From Pseudoips prasinana (Eukaryota > Arthropoda > Insecta > Lepidoptera > Nolidae): a stretch of 64,000 nt of DNA. The notes beneath the pieces were generated by a model, which did no database searches, was not told where the DNA came from, and was given only the letters and a program-made list of their open reading frames with translations. Below, piece by piece: positions 1-11,892 of this stretch. The translations under genes were made by a program, and so were the position numbers. Each line of letters begins with the position of its first letter. The first letter of the stretch is position 1. Where the stretch lies: NCBI GenBank assembly GCA_951640165.1, contig OX621237.1:15562001-15626000 (forward strand), given 5' to 3'.

Positions 1-1370
1 GTAAGTGTACAATAAGTATTTCGCTTGATAGACTGTTCAATATATTGAGATTTATTTACCAATTACATCTAAAGGCAGCTGGCGGAATGAGAAGAATGTA
101 ATTGATTAGTTTTAATTTTTCTGAAGTATACCGCCCTTAGAAATCAATATACATAGAATGAATGGAAAACGAGAAAGTGAATTGTTCTTTCGCTCTATAA
201 GCAAGTTGACTAGGAAAGTACTAAACTGTTAATGGGGTCCTGAAAAATAAGGCCGAAAGACCTCATATGGCAGGGGGGAAGTTTCCACCATGCGTGTTTG
301 ATGCCATCTTAGTTGCAAAATTATTTGCTATGGTAGCCGCATACCCTCTGGCGGGACGTATACGTCTTACTTATACATACAAAGTAACAGCTAGATTTGA
401 GTGTTAAATTGCGAGTTTCAAGCAGTATTCAAAGGTGACTTGGCGATTATTTCTATAGAACTAGAGAAAGTATTTCAATCTTGTTTTTTTAGGGGAAGTT
501 CTTTATTTATTTTTGTCAGTAAGGATTTGCGAAATAATACGAATTTGTTTTCTCAGCCGTTTAATTCATTTTGTTGCTTTGAACAGTATGACGTGGAAAA
601 CGACGAGATCTTTTGGCGTCGGCTATATGTTGGACAGATTAGATTAAAACACTGTTTTATGAATCAATGAAATCAAGTGCCATATAAGCGTGTAGGTCAC
701 GTATGGCATTTTCCGTCATGTGTGAGACTATATAATTATACCATTGTGTAGTTTTTATTTTGACGATAAAAGGGTACCTACATCAAAAATAGTGAACTGT
801 TGGAGGTATTAATGGCAATGAAAGATTTAAATGATAATACGAGGGCGATAGATGGATGAAGAGAACAACTATAAGGTCTTTAAAGATTACAGCAACTTTA
901 AACCATCTAATTGAAAACAATGGACGTGATAGAGTGGTCAAAATTGTGTTGAGGTAATGGGCAGATTGCCGTGATGACAAGGGTCCAGCTTTTCTTAAAC
1001 TATGTCTTCACAGTCTGCTTATTACGATTGTGTATCAGCACTTAAATAATAATAAACAGTAAAGTGTATGTCGAGACTGAATCGACTGGCGTCTAGCAGG
1101 CGCTAGGCGGGCCAGTCTCGCCGACGCGACGCGACTCCGCGACACCGCTGTCAACGCAGAAATCACTGCCAGATTATGTTAAAGGTCTATTTCACTTTGA
1201 TCTGTGTATAAACTTCCAGCGGATTCTAATTATATTCGCAGGCTGCGTATAAATTCTTCAATTTCGGCAATTTTTTGTTGATTTTATTGAACTGTTATGT
1301 TAGCAAGAACTCATTTCATAACACAGACATGGCTGGCGATTCTGTTATTTAAATAATAAAATTTTATTTG
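1..1370. other. Non-coding stretch with no recognised feature
   Basis: Only short chance ORFs are present (for example an 89-aa frame at 401-670 with no ATG start and no recognisable domain). The window opens with the bases GTAAGT, which would be a good splice donor if an exon ended just outside the window; this cannot be tested here. A GC-rich patch at about 1090-1150 has no clear identity. Confidence 0.5.
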
Positions 1371-1371
1371 A

Positions 1372-1600
1372 GGCGCTCATAACTAGATGCTCTCTAGCAA
1401 CTAGGCTCGCGGTCAGTCCATAGATGGATGACCAGCAAAGTGGTTTAATTTCTGTGCGTCTCCGTGCTTCGGAGGGCACGTTAAGCTGTCGGTCCTGGAC
1501 AACAGTCGTTAAGCTATATCAGAGCCCCACTGGGCGCCTTGAACAACTCTGCCACTAGGGTAACCACTGCCCATACGCTAATCAAGGAAGTATTTAATTG
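1372..1600 (+). repeat. Degenerate tRNA-derived SINE body (family A)
   Basis: The segment ggagggcacgttaagc near 1471, followed by a gtcggtcctg block, matches the same block in better copies at about 42095 and 49342 (ggagagcacgtaaagc and ggagaccacgttaagg). The head and tail are decayed. It is called as family A because the block order matches the longer copies. Confidence 0.5.
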
Positions 1601-1601
1601 C

Positions 1602-1655
1602 CATCAGCTCGGGTGACTGTACATATGTATATGTAAAGTCACTAGAGCTGATGAC
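1602..1655. repeat. Imperfect hairpin
   Basis: Arms read catcagctcgggtgactgta and, on the opposite strand, a matching block (agtcactagagctgatga) around a central tacatatgtatatgta. It may be the core of a small hairpin MITE. No second copy was seen in the window. Confidence 0.5.
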
Positions 1656-1659
1656 GTTT

Positions 1660-4020
1660 AAATAAATACGAATATATAAATGAAGACGATAACATTACCT
1701 TTATATTGTATTTTATTATCTGGATTTGTTCATTCTCCAAGGTAGAGGTACTTCCCATGTCAAGCAACAGCTCAGCGAAATAACGAAAGATTTACCACTT
1801 ACTGTGATAAATAAATGTAACAAAAACCAAGCTAAGAACTAACCTGATTTAGTAGTTTCCCTAGAGACTCAGCTGTAAGCCTTTTAGTGTCGGGGGATAA
1901 AATGATCTAGTAAAAGAATTGAGAGCATAGTGGAAAGTTTTCATTGGTCTATGCCGAGCTGCAGTAGAGGTTTTACCGGTGTGTGTGAAAACTGAAGTAA
2001 AAGCTGCATTCTATCAGTGAAATTTCAACTAGATATGTGTTTTCAACAAGTGGAAATTAGAGCAGCTACTGAATTCTGACGGTAATTGGTAGAAGTATTA
2101 AGAAGCATAAGTGTATGGAGACAATAAAGAAAGTAGGTACAGTGAGATCACTTACAGAATTTACTTTACTCATCATAAGCCTTAATATGCTAGCTAGCTG
2201 TTAAATGAATTACCAAGTGTTGTGAATCGCAGAATATTAAATCCTTATACCAAACAATCTGAAGAATTACAAATAGCAATTCACGGAAAATCAGTAAAGT
2301 TTTAACATTTATTAGATGTTATTTTAATTTGTGTTGGACGAGAGTTGAAGGTTATTTGATATCCTACTTTCTGAATAAACTACCAGACTATCCAGAAACT
2401 ATCTGTAGATAGTGTATAAATTTGTTCCAAGCATTATGTATAAGTCCTTAAAACACTTTTTCTTAATCTGTGATTAGTGTTAATTAATAAACTAAACACT
2501 TGTAAATCAAACTAAAATTAAGGCGTTTGAGTAAAAACTTAAACTCGCGGCAATACTCCACTTAAACTAATGCTTAAATCGAATATTTCCACAAGCTTTC
2601 AGCCAATACTATGAGGTTCACCTTGTTAAAAAACATATACCCTAAATTTAACTATTTTGAAGACCATCACCGATCTCAAAAAAATAAATCACAAAGTTAC
2701 CTCTAAAAATTGCTTAAAACCAATATTATCTCGAAGAATTACAATTGACTTACTCTTATTTTACTCAATTTTATGTGTTATATTGTAATGTCTAGAGCAC
2801 TTTATGATTAGCAATAACTTTCTTGTAATAGGTTTGTCATAAATTCATATCTTCACGCCATTTATGATTTCGATATATATGATTTGCGAGACTAGTGTGC
2901 TACGATAAAATTGGTGAACATCCTCTTAGGAGAACAACTTGCCGCCGATTTGCAGAGCCAACCGTGAGGTTTTCATATTGTAAAATAGAATGTAATTCAA
3001 CAAATGCTGTTTGAAAATTTTATTTGTAATTGACTTATCCCGTCCAAAATCATGGATGCAAAGACATTTACATAATTACCCGAGTTTTGTGTTATGTTGG
3101 GACGCATACTTGTTCCTACCCAAATTCATGTTTACCATGATCGATTCAAATTTAAATTACCATCGACACGACGTACCAAGTATATAAAACCGCTAAGTAA
3201 ATACTTATACATGTACATGTGTATTTATATTTATTTCGATGGATGTTATGATATCGTGATTACTTATCATGAACTGGGTTTCAAAAAGCTAAAGAATGAA
3301 ATGGTTTTCAGCTAGGTTTATAAGGCATAGTAAAGGTTGGCGTAGGTTTGTTTATGGATATCCGAAAAGTTATTGTAGGTTTTGAATAGCATTTATTTCT
3401 TTACGCAAGTTAGTTAATATAAGTATTGATTGGTATCCGTTTGAACGACCTTGGTTAAACTTCCATGAAACATTTCGCCTCGGAACGAGCACTCTCGAAA
3501 ATAAGGTTACAGTATAGATAAACACCAAAAGAAAACCCTTATATTTCGTTAACTTTGTTGTTTCACCTGTATTTGGGATGACGAGTGGACATTATTTCTC
3601 AGACATCCTAGGTGATATTTTATACATACACCAAGCAATAGCAACGAGTATACTTCGGAAGTAAAACACTGACAGTAAAAAACCAGAACCAAAGCAGCTT
3701 ACCAACACAACGCGTTGCATACATTAAATTAAATTATCAATGGTTGCATATATATAACTGCTACCACTCTATTGACGTGTCTGATGTACAATAATATTAT
3801 ATATGTATACCTATTTATTTATACTACCTTCATTGTCATCATGCATATAAGATTTGTCGGTTTAGTTGTTATAATTTTAAAGATTTTATGAATGTATCAT
3901 CTAATTCTTTTTAAACGATTTTAGTAGCTACACGGACAACGTTGAATAAGGATCATCATGTTTGTGATAGATATTTCTGATAAAAGGGGTTTAGTTCATG
4001 CAAATAATTACCATGATGTA
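1660..4020. other. AT-rich intergenic DNA, no gene seen
   Basis: No ORF with a recognisable domain, no tRNA-like box pair and no long repeat was found. The 73-aa frame at 3094-3315 is low-complexity AT-rich sequence and is not supported as a gene. Confidence 0.5.
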
Positions 4021-4024
4021 TATT

Positions 4025-4514
4025 AATATAATATAATAATATCTAGGGAGAATGTCACACAGATCATCCTACTAGGGTACTAGGCGACGATATATATACT
4101 GATACTAGCGGCCCGGTACGTGCTTCGCTACGTATAAGGCATAGTAATAAAAAATATGATTATTAAGTTCATTTATTCAAACAAAAAAATATTATTAATT
4201 GCTAAAAGCTGATTTTACATTTTTTCAAGACTTTTTTTTAATTTTCTCTACGTACAAACCTTCCCTGGACTTCCACGAATAGTTCAAGACCAAAATTAGC
4301 CAAATCGGTAAAGGCGTTGTTGAGTTATAACATTACAACGAAAAGTGGCATTGATTTTTATATATATAGATAGATAGATAAATACTTATATACATAGAAA
4401 ACATCCATGACTCAGAAACAAATATTCGTGCTCATCACACAAATATTTGCACTTACCGGGATTCGAACCCAGGACCACCAGCTTCGTAGGCAGGAGCACT
4501 ACCAACTAGAGTAC
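4025..4514 (-). mobile_element. tRNA-derived SINE (family C), split by a Helitron
   Basis: On the minus strand the head carries an A-box-like TAGTTGGTAGTGC and a B-box GGTTCGAATCC, then a body shared almost base for base with the intact copy at 36020-36285. The order there is body, then head, with no break. Here the body (4025-4104) and head (4371-4514) are separated by a 266 bp insert with Helitron ends. The shared ctagggacaatgtcacacag-type block and the gattcgaacccaggaccacc block make the family call firm. Confidence 0.85.
4105..4370 (-). mobile_element. Non-autonomous Helitron inserted in a SINE
   Basis: Read on the minus strand, the element starts with TCTATATATATAAAAATC and ends with ...CCGCTAG, with the flanking A and T expected for Helitron insertion between A and T. 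A short GC hairpin lies close to the CTAG end. It interrupts the SINE at 4025-4514, and the intact SINE copy at 36 kb shows the empty site. It has no coding capacity. Confidence 0.75.
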
Positions 4515-5255
4515 GGTTACGGCTTACGGTACGGTACGATTAAAAGTAATCACAGCGGTCTATTTTTGTTATCGACCATTTAGGTAGGAGTTGTTTAGGT
4601 AAAAGCCCCTATATGTCTTATATGTCAGGTTTGGACCAGCCACTAGCGTTACAGTGACACACTTCTTTCTGTGATAGCCGTAATGGAAAAGCAGCTATAC
4701 ATCATCTATACAACTAAGTAGCAGATCGGTAGTATATTTTGTATTAGAAATGAAACTTATCGTCAAGTAATTAAAAGCTTCCATTGTTACCATCGTACCA
4801 TAACGAGGTGTACGTACCTATTTAATTTGTCAATAGTGCCATTTTGTAACACTTGTATTTTGCCTAATGGATAGATCGTGCCAGAACGCATTGAACCGTA
4901 ACGATTTGTACACGCTTCATTAGACATAATCTGAAATGCAAAACCTAACTATGGAAATGAACGCTATACGTACTTACCTATTTAATTGTTCAGTGAACAT
5001 TGTGAAGGTATCTGTAAACTTATTTTGTATTGAATGATCTTACGTTTTCAGTACTTATTTAGACCGAATGCTCTTTAAGGGGATACATAGAAAATTTTGT
5101 GTTTATCGATTATGAACTGTATTTGTCTATCTTGACTATGTGCTTTGGTATAGCAAAAAGGAAAGGAGGAACTTGAAATTTCCTTGAAAGTATAATTCCT
5201 TGAAATACCTCGATTATTATTACCTTTTGTAATACAATATACAAACAATTATTAC

Positions 5256-5294
5256 AACTAATTCGTAACAAGACAATGGTGTTACGAATTAGTT
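5256..5294. repeat. Short perfect hairpin, 15 bp arms
   Basis: Arms aactaattcgtaaca and tgttacgaattagtt are exact reverse complements around a 9 bp loop, and weaker pairing extends outward into AT-rich sequence. No ORF or terminator context. Confidence 0.7.
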
Positions 5295-5714
5295 CAAAAT
5301 AATTTTGTTTAAGGTATAGTTAACAATCTTATCTAATTTTAGATAAAGTAGGTATTATCTTAATTTGTATGCTTTATTTTTACAAAGCAAAAATATTGTA
5401 AAATTGTTAATAAAATAATGTTAACATATTATTCAGATCTTACGTGAGGATATTTTACGCGGTACGCCCGTAGGTTAATATAACGTGTAATATTAAGGAA
5501 AAGGATGTTCCGACCCGAAAATATTAGAAAAAATTGAACCATAATGTTCAATTTCGTTTGACTGTTGATTTTCAGATAAAGCTCATGTTATAATGTTTAC
5601 TTATGCAGGGTTTTACGTAATTAGTGTTTACCGTTCAAGTAGGTTTGTTTAGAACCATTATTAGATCAGATAAACATTAAAAATTACATTGACAAGAAAT
5701 TGAGTTTGTAATAA

Positions 5715-6305
5715 TCTAGGTTACGTAAGATAGTGTTATCTAAATATTATGATAGGTTGTTGCGCACCATAGATACTTGAGAAAGCCCGCTATCTATTAC
5801 AGTATAAGGGATAGCAGACTAGTTAAAGCAAAGCTCAATCTTTCAACGACATCTAGTTTACCTAAGATAGTGCAAGCTAAATATTAGGATATGTTGTTGC
5901 TCACTATAAATACTTAAGTTAGCTTGCTATCTACTAAAGTATAAGAGTTAGCAAAGTACGAGTAGTTAAAGCAAAGCTCAATCTGTCTACAACATCCAGG
6001 TTACGTAAGATAGTGCAAACTAAATATTAGGATATGTTGTAGCTCACTATATATATTTAAGTTAGCTTCCTATCTAATACAGTATAAAGGATAGCAGACT
6101 AGTTAAACCAAAACTCAATCTATCTACAACATCTAGGTTACGTAACATAGAGCAAGCTAAATATTAGTATAGGTTGTTGCTCACTATTGATACTTAAGTT
6201 AGCCTGCTATCTACTATAGTATAAGGGATATCAGACTACTTAAAGCAATGCTCAATCTACCTACAATTTCTAGGTTACTTAAGATAGTGCAAGCTAAATA
6301 TACTA
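5715..6305 (+). repeat. Tandem array, about 137 bp period, five units
   Basis: Unit starts, marked by variants of taggttacgtaagatagtg, are at about 5717, 5850, 5997, 6132 and 6270. Each unit then has a ctaaatattaggatatgttg block, a ttgctcactatagata-like block, a gctatctactatagtataag block and a ttaaagcaaagctcaatct block. Units differ by scattered substitutions and small indels. A further unit resumes at 6831 after an insert. It is a minisatellite-like array with no coding capacity. Confidence 0.85.
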
Positions 6306-6477
6306 ATACTAATTAAAGGAATGCGCAAGTGCAAAGCATGCGCGTTTCTTTAATAAGACTGCTGTATTTGTATATGACTGTCTGCTGTATTTGATGTTAC
6401 TGACGCGCTATTATCTTCGCGCCCTTGTGTTTTAAGATGGCATAGGACAAAATTTTGTATCGTCTATAGTAGGTATT

Positions 6478-6800
6478 GATGTGAAACATCTATAGCCGCA
6501 CGTAAAACAGATTTCTGGCGTGGCGACGCATGCCGTGGTTTTTTTTTTGTTTTTTTTTTAGTTCCTATCACAATATGTTCTTTTCGACTTCGACATCGAC
6601 TTCTACTTGGACTTCGACTTGACTTCGACTTTGACTTCGACTGCGACTTATACTTCGACTTCGACTGCGACTTATACTTCGACTTCGACGTCGACTTATA
6701 CTTCGACTTCGACTTCGACTTCCACTTCGACATGACTTCGACTTTGACTTGGACTGCGACTTATACTTCGACTTCGACAACGACTTCGACTTCGACTTCA
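6478..6800. mobile_element. Repeat element with an internal (GAAGTC)n array, copy 1
   Basis: The first ~100 bases (from gatgtgaaacatctatagcc to the poly-T) are almost identical to 22907-22999, and both are followed by an array of the hexamer cttcga with cttata interruptions. This copy lacks the right terminal repeat that copy 2 has. The Ser-Lys-rich frames on the minus strand (6464-6801) are just translations of the hexamer. Confidence 0.75.
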
Positions 6801-6830
6801 TTTAATAATCTTAAATAATCTTTAATTAAT

Positions 6831-6916
6831 AATCTAGGTAACGTAAGATAGAGCAATCTAAATATTAGGATAGTTTGTTGCGCATAGCTATAGCTACTTG
6901 AGTTACCCTGTTAAAC
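6831..6916 (+). repeat. Further unit of the ~137 bp tandem array
   Basis: Sequence ctaggtaacgtaagatagag followed by a ctaaatattaggatag block matches the units at 5715-6305. It lies beyond the (GAAGTC)n element, so that element and its flank interrupt the array. Confidence 0.75.
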
Positions 6917-6980
6917 GTAGAGTAAACATTCTATTTGTATAATAAACGTAGGTATTATACAAATAGAATGTTTACTCTAC
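6917..6980. repeat. Perfect hairpin, 28 bp arms, 8 bp loop
   Basis: The left arm (6917-6944, beginning gtagagtaaacattctattt) is the exact reverse complement of 6953-6980. It sits directly after the last tandem-array unit. It could be a tiny foldback MITE or a relic of replication slippage. Confidence 0.9.
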
Positions 6981-7964
6981 ATATTTGATCCTTATTTTTT
7001 TTAAACTACTGGGAAAATGTACGCAAAGTAGTGTCCCGTTCCCTTCCAATTAAAAGAATAATTAATATTTATTTAGTCCGTCCGTAAATAAGGCCCCGTG
7101 GGTGTCAGGCCGCGATTGTGTCGTGTGGCAAAAGAGCTATCCATCATTTTGTAGCCCATTAGCGTAGCGGCGTAGGGCGAAGGTTGAGGGCGCGTCAGGT
7201 CACGCCAACATTTGGAACAACGTTGTGGAATATCGGCGCCTTAAACTGAAAATAGTGGACGGAGAAATGGTTTTGATAAAGCTTTGTCCAGTTTTTTGTG
7301 TCGGTAATTTTTTTGAATAGTTGTAAATATGCTACAATTAAAGTAGGAATTAGTATTATTACATAACATTCATGAAAAAATAGCAATATTAACGAAATTA
7401 AAAAGAAACTGCTTTTGTATTTATTTATCTAATTAATATTTTAATCTTCAACTTAACACTAAACATAAAAGAATTGAGATTAAGACTATGTGTTAAATCT
7501 CTATACCTAGATGTATACAACATTCGAAAAAAAATGTTACTAAATATGCTAAACATAATTAAAAAGAAAGTATTAAAACTAATGCTAGTTAAACTTAACT
7601 TAAAAACAAACTTTAAATTTCAATTTCAATCAATATCATAAATTCTCACTGAGAACGGTCATGCCATACCTACATGAACCTGAACACATGACAAATAAGT
7701 GCTAGAAGTTGAAACCAAGAAGTCATGTTATATTCCAATTAACGTGTATTTCGTTTATGAAAAAAGACCTTATTATAACGTCTACGGTCTACCCAATTAC
7801 AGTGAACGCAGAAATTATGTCACTGGAGAGAGTGATTAAAAGACCTACCCTATTCATAAATGGGAATAGACCCTGAGAAGAAGATCGTTGAAAGTAGTTA
7901 TTGTTGTTATTTTACTTTACCCACATAACATTTGTTATGCATTGCACATTACTGGCCATGTGTA

Positions 7965-8200
7965 GCGATTAATTCGTTTGTTACTAGAATACTGTATGAG
8001 GTACAATAGACTATCTAGAGTAGAGGGCGTGCTGTCCGTGATATCTGGGTTACGTAACATAGACCAAGTTCTACATAGGAATATGATTTCGCTCATTATA
8101 GGCACTGAGCTTTACCCGTTTGGTACTAGAGTATTGCTTAAGAGACATAAACTAGCTAGGGTAGAACTTGTGCGGCCCGTATTATATGGGTTATCGCAAG
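7965..8200 (+). repeat. Strongly diverged copy of the ~137 bp unit
   Basis: The segment tctgggttacgtaacataga, then a ccaagttctacataggaat block and ttcgctcattataggcac, follows the array unit order (ggttacgtaacatagagcaa, ctaaatattagtatagg, ttgctcactattgatac). The flanking ggtacaatagactatc matches the tail of a unit. The overlapping 93-aa frame is therefore repeat sequence, not a gene. Confidence 0.6.
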
Positions 8201-8849
8201 CAAAATACAGTATAATAAACACACGTTTCTTCCATACAAAACAAAATATAATTAGTTGAATTTCACCCAGTTGTGATGTTACCATCTCCAAAAACCCCTC
8301 AGCTCCAAGCTTTAGCACATACATATTTAATATGACAAACAATACCGTGCAGATGAAATAGAATTTTTAGTTAAAAATTGCAAATTCAATACGATTTTAT
8401 GAAAATATGTGATATGCCGCCGTCGCTTCGTACCATTCTGAGGTTTGTACAGCTTGGAGCTAGAAGTAAGTCGAAGTTAAATTTAGTACATAGGACAGTG
8501 TCGCTGCGGAGTTTTCTTGGATGTCACGGTAAAGATTATTTATTTTTAGTCGGCTCAGCAAAGGCAGAGAATCACTTTCGTTTATCAAAGTCGTGTAGCC
8601 ATAAAAGTCCTTAGTTTTGTGTTTTACTACTAATATACAATACGTAGGTTGTTTGGTTGTTATTTTTAAAATGGCCGTCCTAAATTGAATGAAATAAAAG
8701 TTGGTGATAGCGATGCGATGATTTAGTGCCATTGTGCTTTTCTTGTGGTATTTACCATTCCAAGACAGATTTTTTTATTTAACACAGGCTCTAACAAAAT
8801 GTTAGACTGGCTTTATTATATTTATTTGCTTAGTTTTGGTTCCGTGCTC

Positions 8850-8998
8850 TGTGGTGACAGCAAATCGTCTGACGGAATACCTACCAGAGAACGGACAGCA
8901 GCGTTTTCTGTGAATTATGACCATCAAACTGCGATCTCTTCAACAAATCTTTGAGAAAGCTTTAGTCCAGCAGTGGACGTACTTTAGCTGAGATGATA
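8850..8998 (+). repeat. Non-LTR 3' tail fragment, RTE-like
   Basis: The block ggaatacctaccagagaacg is shared with 57036, and both copies run into a ccag(c/t)(a/t)gtggacgtact block and an atgatgata-like tail. That tail is typical of RTE-like retrotransposon 3' ends in Lepidoptera. No coding sequence remains. Confidence 0.6.
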
Positions 8999-9514
8999 AC
9001 TGGCTGTACAGTCAAGCAACGCTAATAAACAGTTTAATGTTGTATTAATATTTAATTATATACATAGAGTATGCAACTTTTAAAATATATTTTGTAAATA
9101 GCATAGTTGAGTGATACCTGAAGTATATTATAAAAAGAAAACCGTATATAGGTTCCTCCAATATTTACTAAAAACAAATCATCTGACTTTTATTAAAAAT
9201 AAATGAACGCAAACACACAGATGTTCTCGAGTTTTATCTTTACTGAGTTTACAAAGAATAAAGAAATTTCCTTATCTTCATTTATAAAATGGCTGATTGA
9301 AGAGAGAATAATATTACTTAGGCTTTATACTCTAGAGGATGGCCTTAGTGGCCCATTGGATTCTCACGAATCGTTGAAAATTATGTTTTTGCTTTAATAT
9401 TTCCGTTACAGTACCAGCTGTACCTAGTTAACTTAGATTCGCAGTTGAACAAGTAGTATTTACTCAAACCAGACTTGTTTTATTGCTAGGTGTTCAATCG
9501 CTGTTAATGAGAAT

Positions 9515-9800
9515 GTAGGTTAAAATCTCGGGACGGCACGAAAAGTACCTATTGTTTTGTCTCGTCTTGGCAGGGGTGTACTTGCGTTCAGCCCTAGGAC
9601 CCTTCAGAATCTTTTGTACTATTAGTATAGTTTATCTATTGAGTAAAAATCCCAGTAGCAGCCTAGAGTCAGGAGCATAGCCATGTTAAAGTACCGTCCT
9701 ATGGAGAGCTCAAAACCTTGTTGGTCCTGGTTTCTGATCATGAGAGTAAGTGAGTAGCTACCGCACCTGTGTTTCCGCACACAATCCATTAAGTCTGAGT
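9515..9800 (+). repeat. Decayed SINE body (family A, probable)
   Basis: The section from about 9690 (ggtttctgatcatgagagta, then cacctgtgtttccgcaca) resembles the distal part of family A copies (ggatcatgataatgatgg, then cccctgtgtttgcacaca at 42171-42205). The head is not recognisable, so the left boundary is uncertain. Confidence 0.4.
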
Positions 9801-9989
9801 ACCATGGCCGTGATTAGGTCAAGAACATTATTAATAACTCAAAAGGTAGTGTACTATATTGGGGTTTCCTTAGTTGTATAAAAGATTTAGGCGCCAGTGA
9901 AAGGCAGCAAACTGCATACAATTCTGCGGGCGATCCAGCTTGTACGAAAGGGTAGTTCAAGCCTTACCAAACAATTTTACTCTTGAAAA

Positions 9990-10309
9990 TTTATACATAT
10001 AATAAAATCGTAGGTAAGTGAAAACTGTACATTGAATATTTTTTTAAAAGGATACTTGGAGCGTGATCTACAACGATATCGAAGCCAAAAATATAGTTTT
10101 TAGAATTTTTGTCTGTGCGTCTGTTTGTCTGTATGTATGTCCGGGCTAAACTCAAAAAGTACTGTATGGATTTTCTTGAAATTTTGCATGAATATTACTA
10201 AGAGGTCGGGTCAACATATAGTCTACATATTATCTCGCTATCACCTACGGGGGAGGAGCTGTGATAATTTATAAAAGTTAACGCGGGTAAAACCGCGGGG
10301 CTCAGCTAG
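9990..10309 (+). mobile_element. Non-autonomous Helitron (HelA family), near full length
   Basis: It starts near tatacatataataaaatcg, contains the shared gtccgggctaaactcaaaaa block, and ends acgcgggtaaaaccgcgg...CTAG followed by T. The GC hairpin 5 to 10 bases before CTAG is the classic Helitron 3' end. Related copies are at 35508 (minus), 43845 (minus) and 57487 (plus). It is about 320 bp with no ORF, so it depends on a Rep/helicase encoded elsewhere. Confidence 0.8.
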
Positions 10310-10411
10310 TGAGTATATAAATGAATGAATGAATTTTATAAAATGAAAAATCCAGTATTTAAAAAACAGTTTTGATACTTTTATCTGTACTTATTATTAA
10401 ACTTATCTAGT

Positions 10412-10620
10412 TGGCGTGGTTGCTAGATGCTTGCCTTTTACGCAGCAGGTCGTGGGTTCGATTCCCGCGATATTTGTGTAAATGAACATGTCTGTTTATC
10501 CTGAGTCTGGGTGTAATTATCTATGTATTTACAAAATTGAACAGAGAACATGGCCGTGTGTGAATACTGTTCCGGGATATTATAATAGTGTAAAGAGCTG
10601 TAACCGAAATACCTAAAAAT
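10412..10620 (+). mobile_element. tRNA-derived SINE (family B)
   Basis: It begins ttggcgtggttgctagatgc with an A-box-like region, has the B-box-like ggttcgattcccgcg, then a gagtctgggtgtaattatct block and a tatgtatttaca block found in all family B copies (11020, 51676, 61008). It resembles a tRNA gene only at the head; it has no acceptor-stem pairing and is not a functional tRNA. Confidence 0.7.
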
Positions 10621-11019
10621 AAAATACGAATATCAGTTGCGAATGTGTCATAATTGCTGAGAAAAAAATAATTAAGTACCGCCAATATTTTCAACACATT
10701 CCTTTTGTATATTTTCTACTATCGAGCGTTCCATTAATGACTTCGACTGGGTAGAGGCAATATAATTTCCACTGTATTATTTGATTCGAATAAAAATCAA
10801 TAATAATGAATTGTTATCGAATCGATAATAATGAAAGTCGAATTACGCACTATATAGGGTTCCGAGTCATAGCGGGCTTTATATTTTTCCCTGATTTAAC
10901 CCTTAATCGGTCATAGCGTATGTTCATGATTTATTGGTTTTAGCGTTTATCACAATGCAATAGAGTCTAAGATGAGCTGGTAACTATTATACGATTATCC
11001 GATTAAGTGTTACAGAATG

Positions 11020-11290
11020 TCGGTTGGCGTGGTTGTTAAATACTTGCCTTTCACGCCAGGTCGTGGTCAGTTGGATTCCAACCCACTATAGATAATTATC
11101 CCAGTCTCAGGGCCGACAGATATATTCAGGCACAGAAGTCTCGAGTACGGCTGTAGGTAATTATCTATATAAGTAGGTATGTATTTACATAAAAGAAAAG
11201 TGGTATATCAGTTATCTGGTTTCCATAGTAAAAGCTCTCCTTAGTTTGGAAACCAATGGACGTCTGTAAATAATGTCCCACGATATTGTT
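11020..11290 (+). mobile_element. tRNA-derived SINE (family B), second copy
   Basis: It starts ggttggcgtggttgttaaat and shares the tatcagttatctggtttcca block and the taataatgtccca-like tail with 61008-61430. The B-box region is damaged (agttggattccaaccc), so it is an old copy. Confidence 0.7.
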
Positions 11291-11892
11291 ATTTAAAACA
11301 ACGCTATTGACTCTAACTCGTACTCTTTTGAATGTTTACTGCCCAATATTGGCATTAACATGGCATTCAGATACAAAAAATTACCACTTTTATGTTCAAA
11401 TCTTGAGAGTGACAAGTGCCAATTAAATTCATGCGGAAACAGTTCCGTACGTCAACTGCAAATATTGAATTCTTATTGCTCTTATCTATAGGTAAGGAAA
11501 TATTTTCTGTATTCAAAGTTTAGTTAAATTCAAAATGTTAAGTTCAGATATTTAGAAATGAGGAGCAATATATACCTATTTTCTAAAATAACTTCAAACA
11601 TAATTTTTTCACAAATCCTTTCATTTCATATATCACATAATATAGTTGAAAAACTTTTTAATTTCCGGGTTTACCACCGCTTAAGTGGCTTAAGGTCATT
11701 TAATTACCTTACACTCAATCAGTCCAATAATGCCGGAGCAATTTGGCTGTGACTGACGGGCAGAGAGACACGCGAGTAGGTAATCTTATACGGTTTCTGT
11801 TTTTTCTTTTAAGCTACGGAACCTTAAAAACAGTACAGGAAACTTTATCTGACTTAATTCAATTACGTCCCACACAATGAAATACAAAAAAA

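Noticed and set aside
401..670. 89-aa ORF with non-repetitive sequence
   Set aside because: It starts at a non-ATG codon, has no recognisable domain and no splice or promoter support.
4430..4514. Possible tRNA gene (A and B boxes)
   Set aside because: It is the head of a SINE, found again at 36200 with the same SINE body, and it lacks a paired acceptor stem.
6464..6801. Ser-Lys-rich ORFs that look like SR-type splicing proteins
   Set aside because: They are translations of the (GAAGTC)n hexamer array and its flank, and the same array is also open in other frames.
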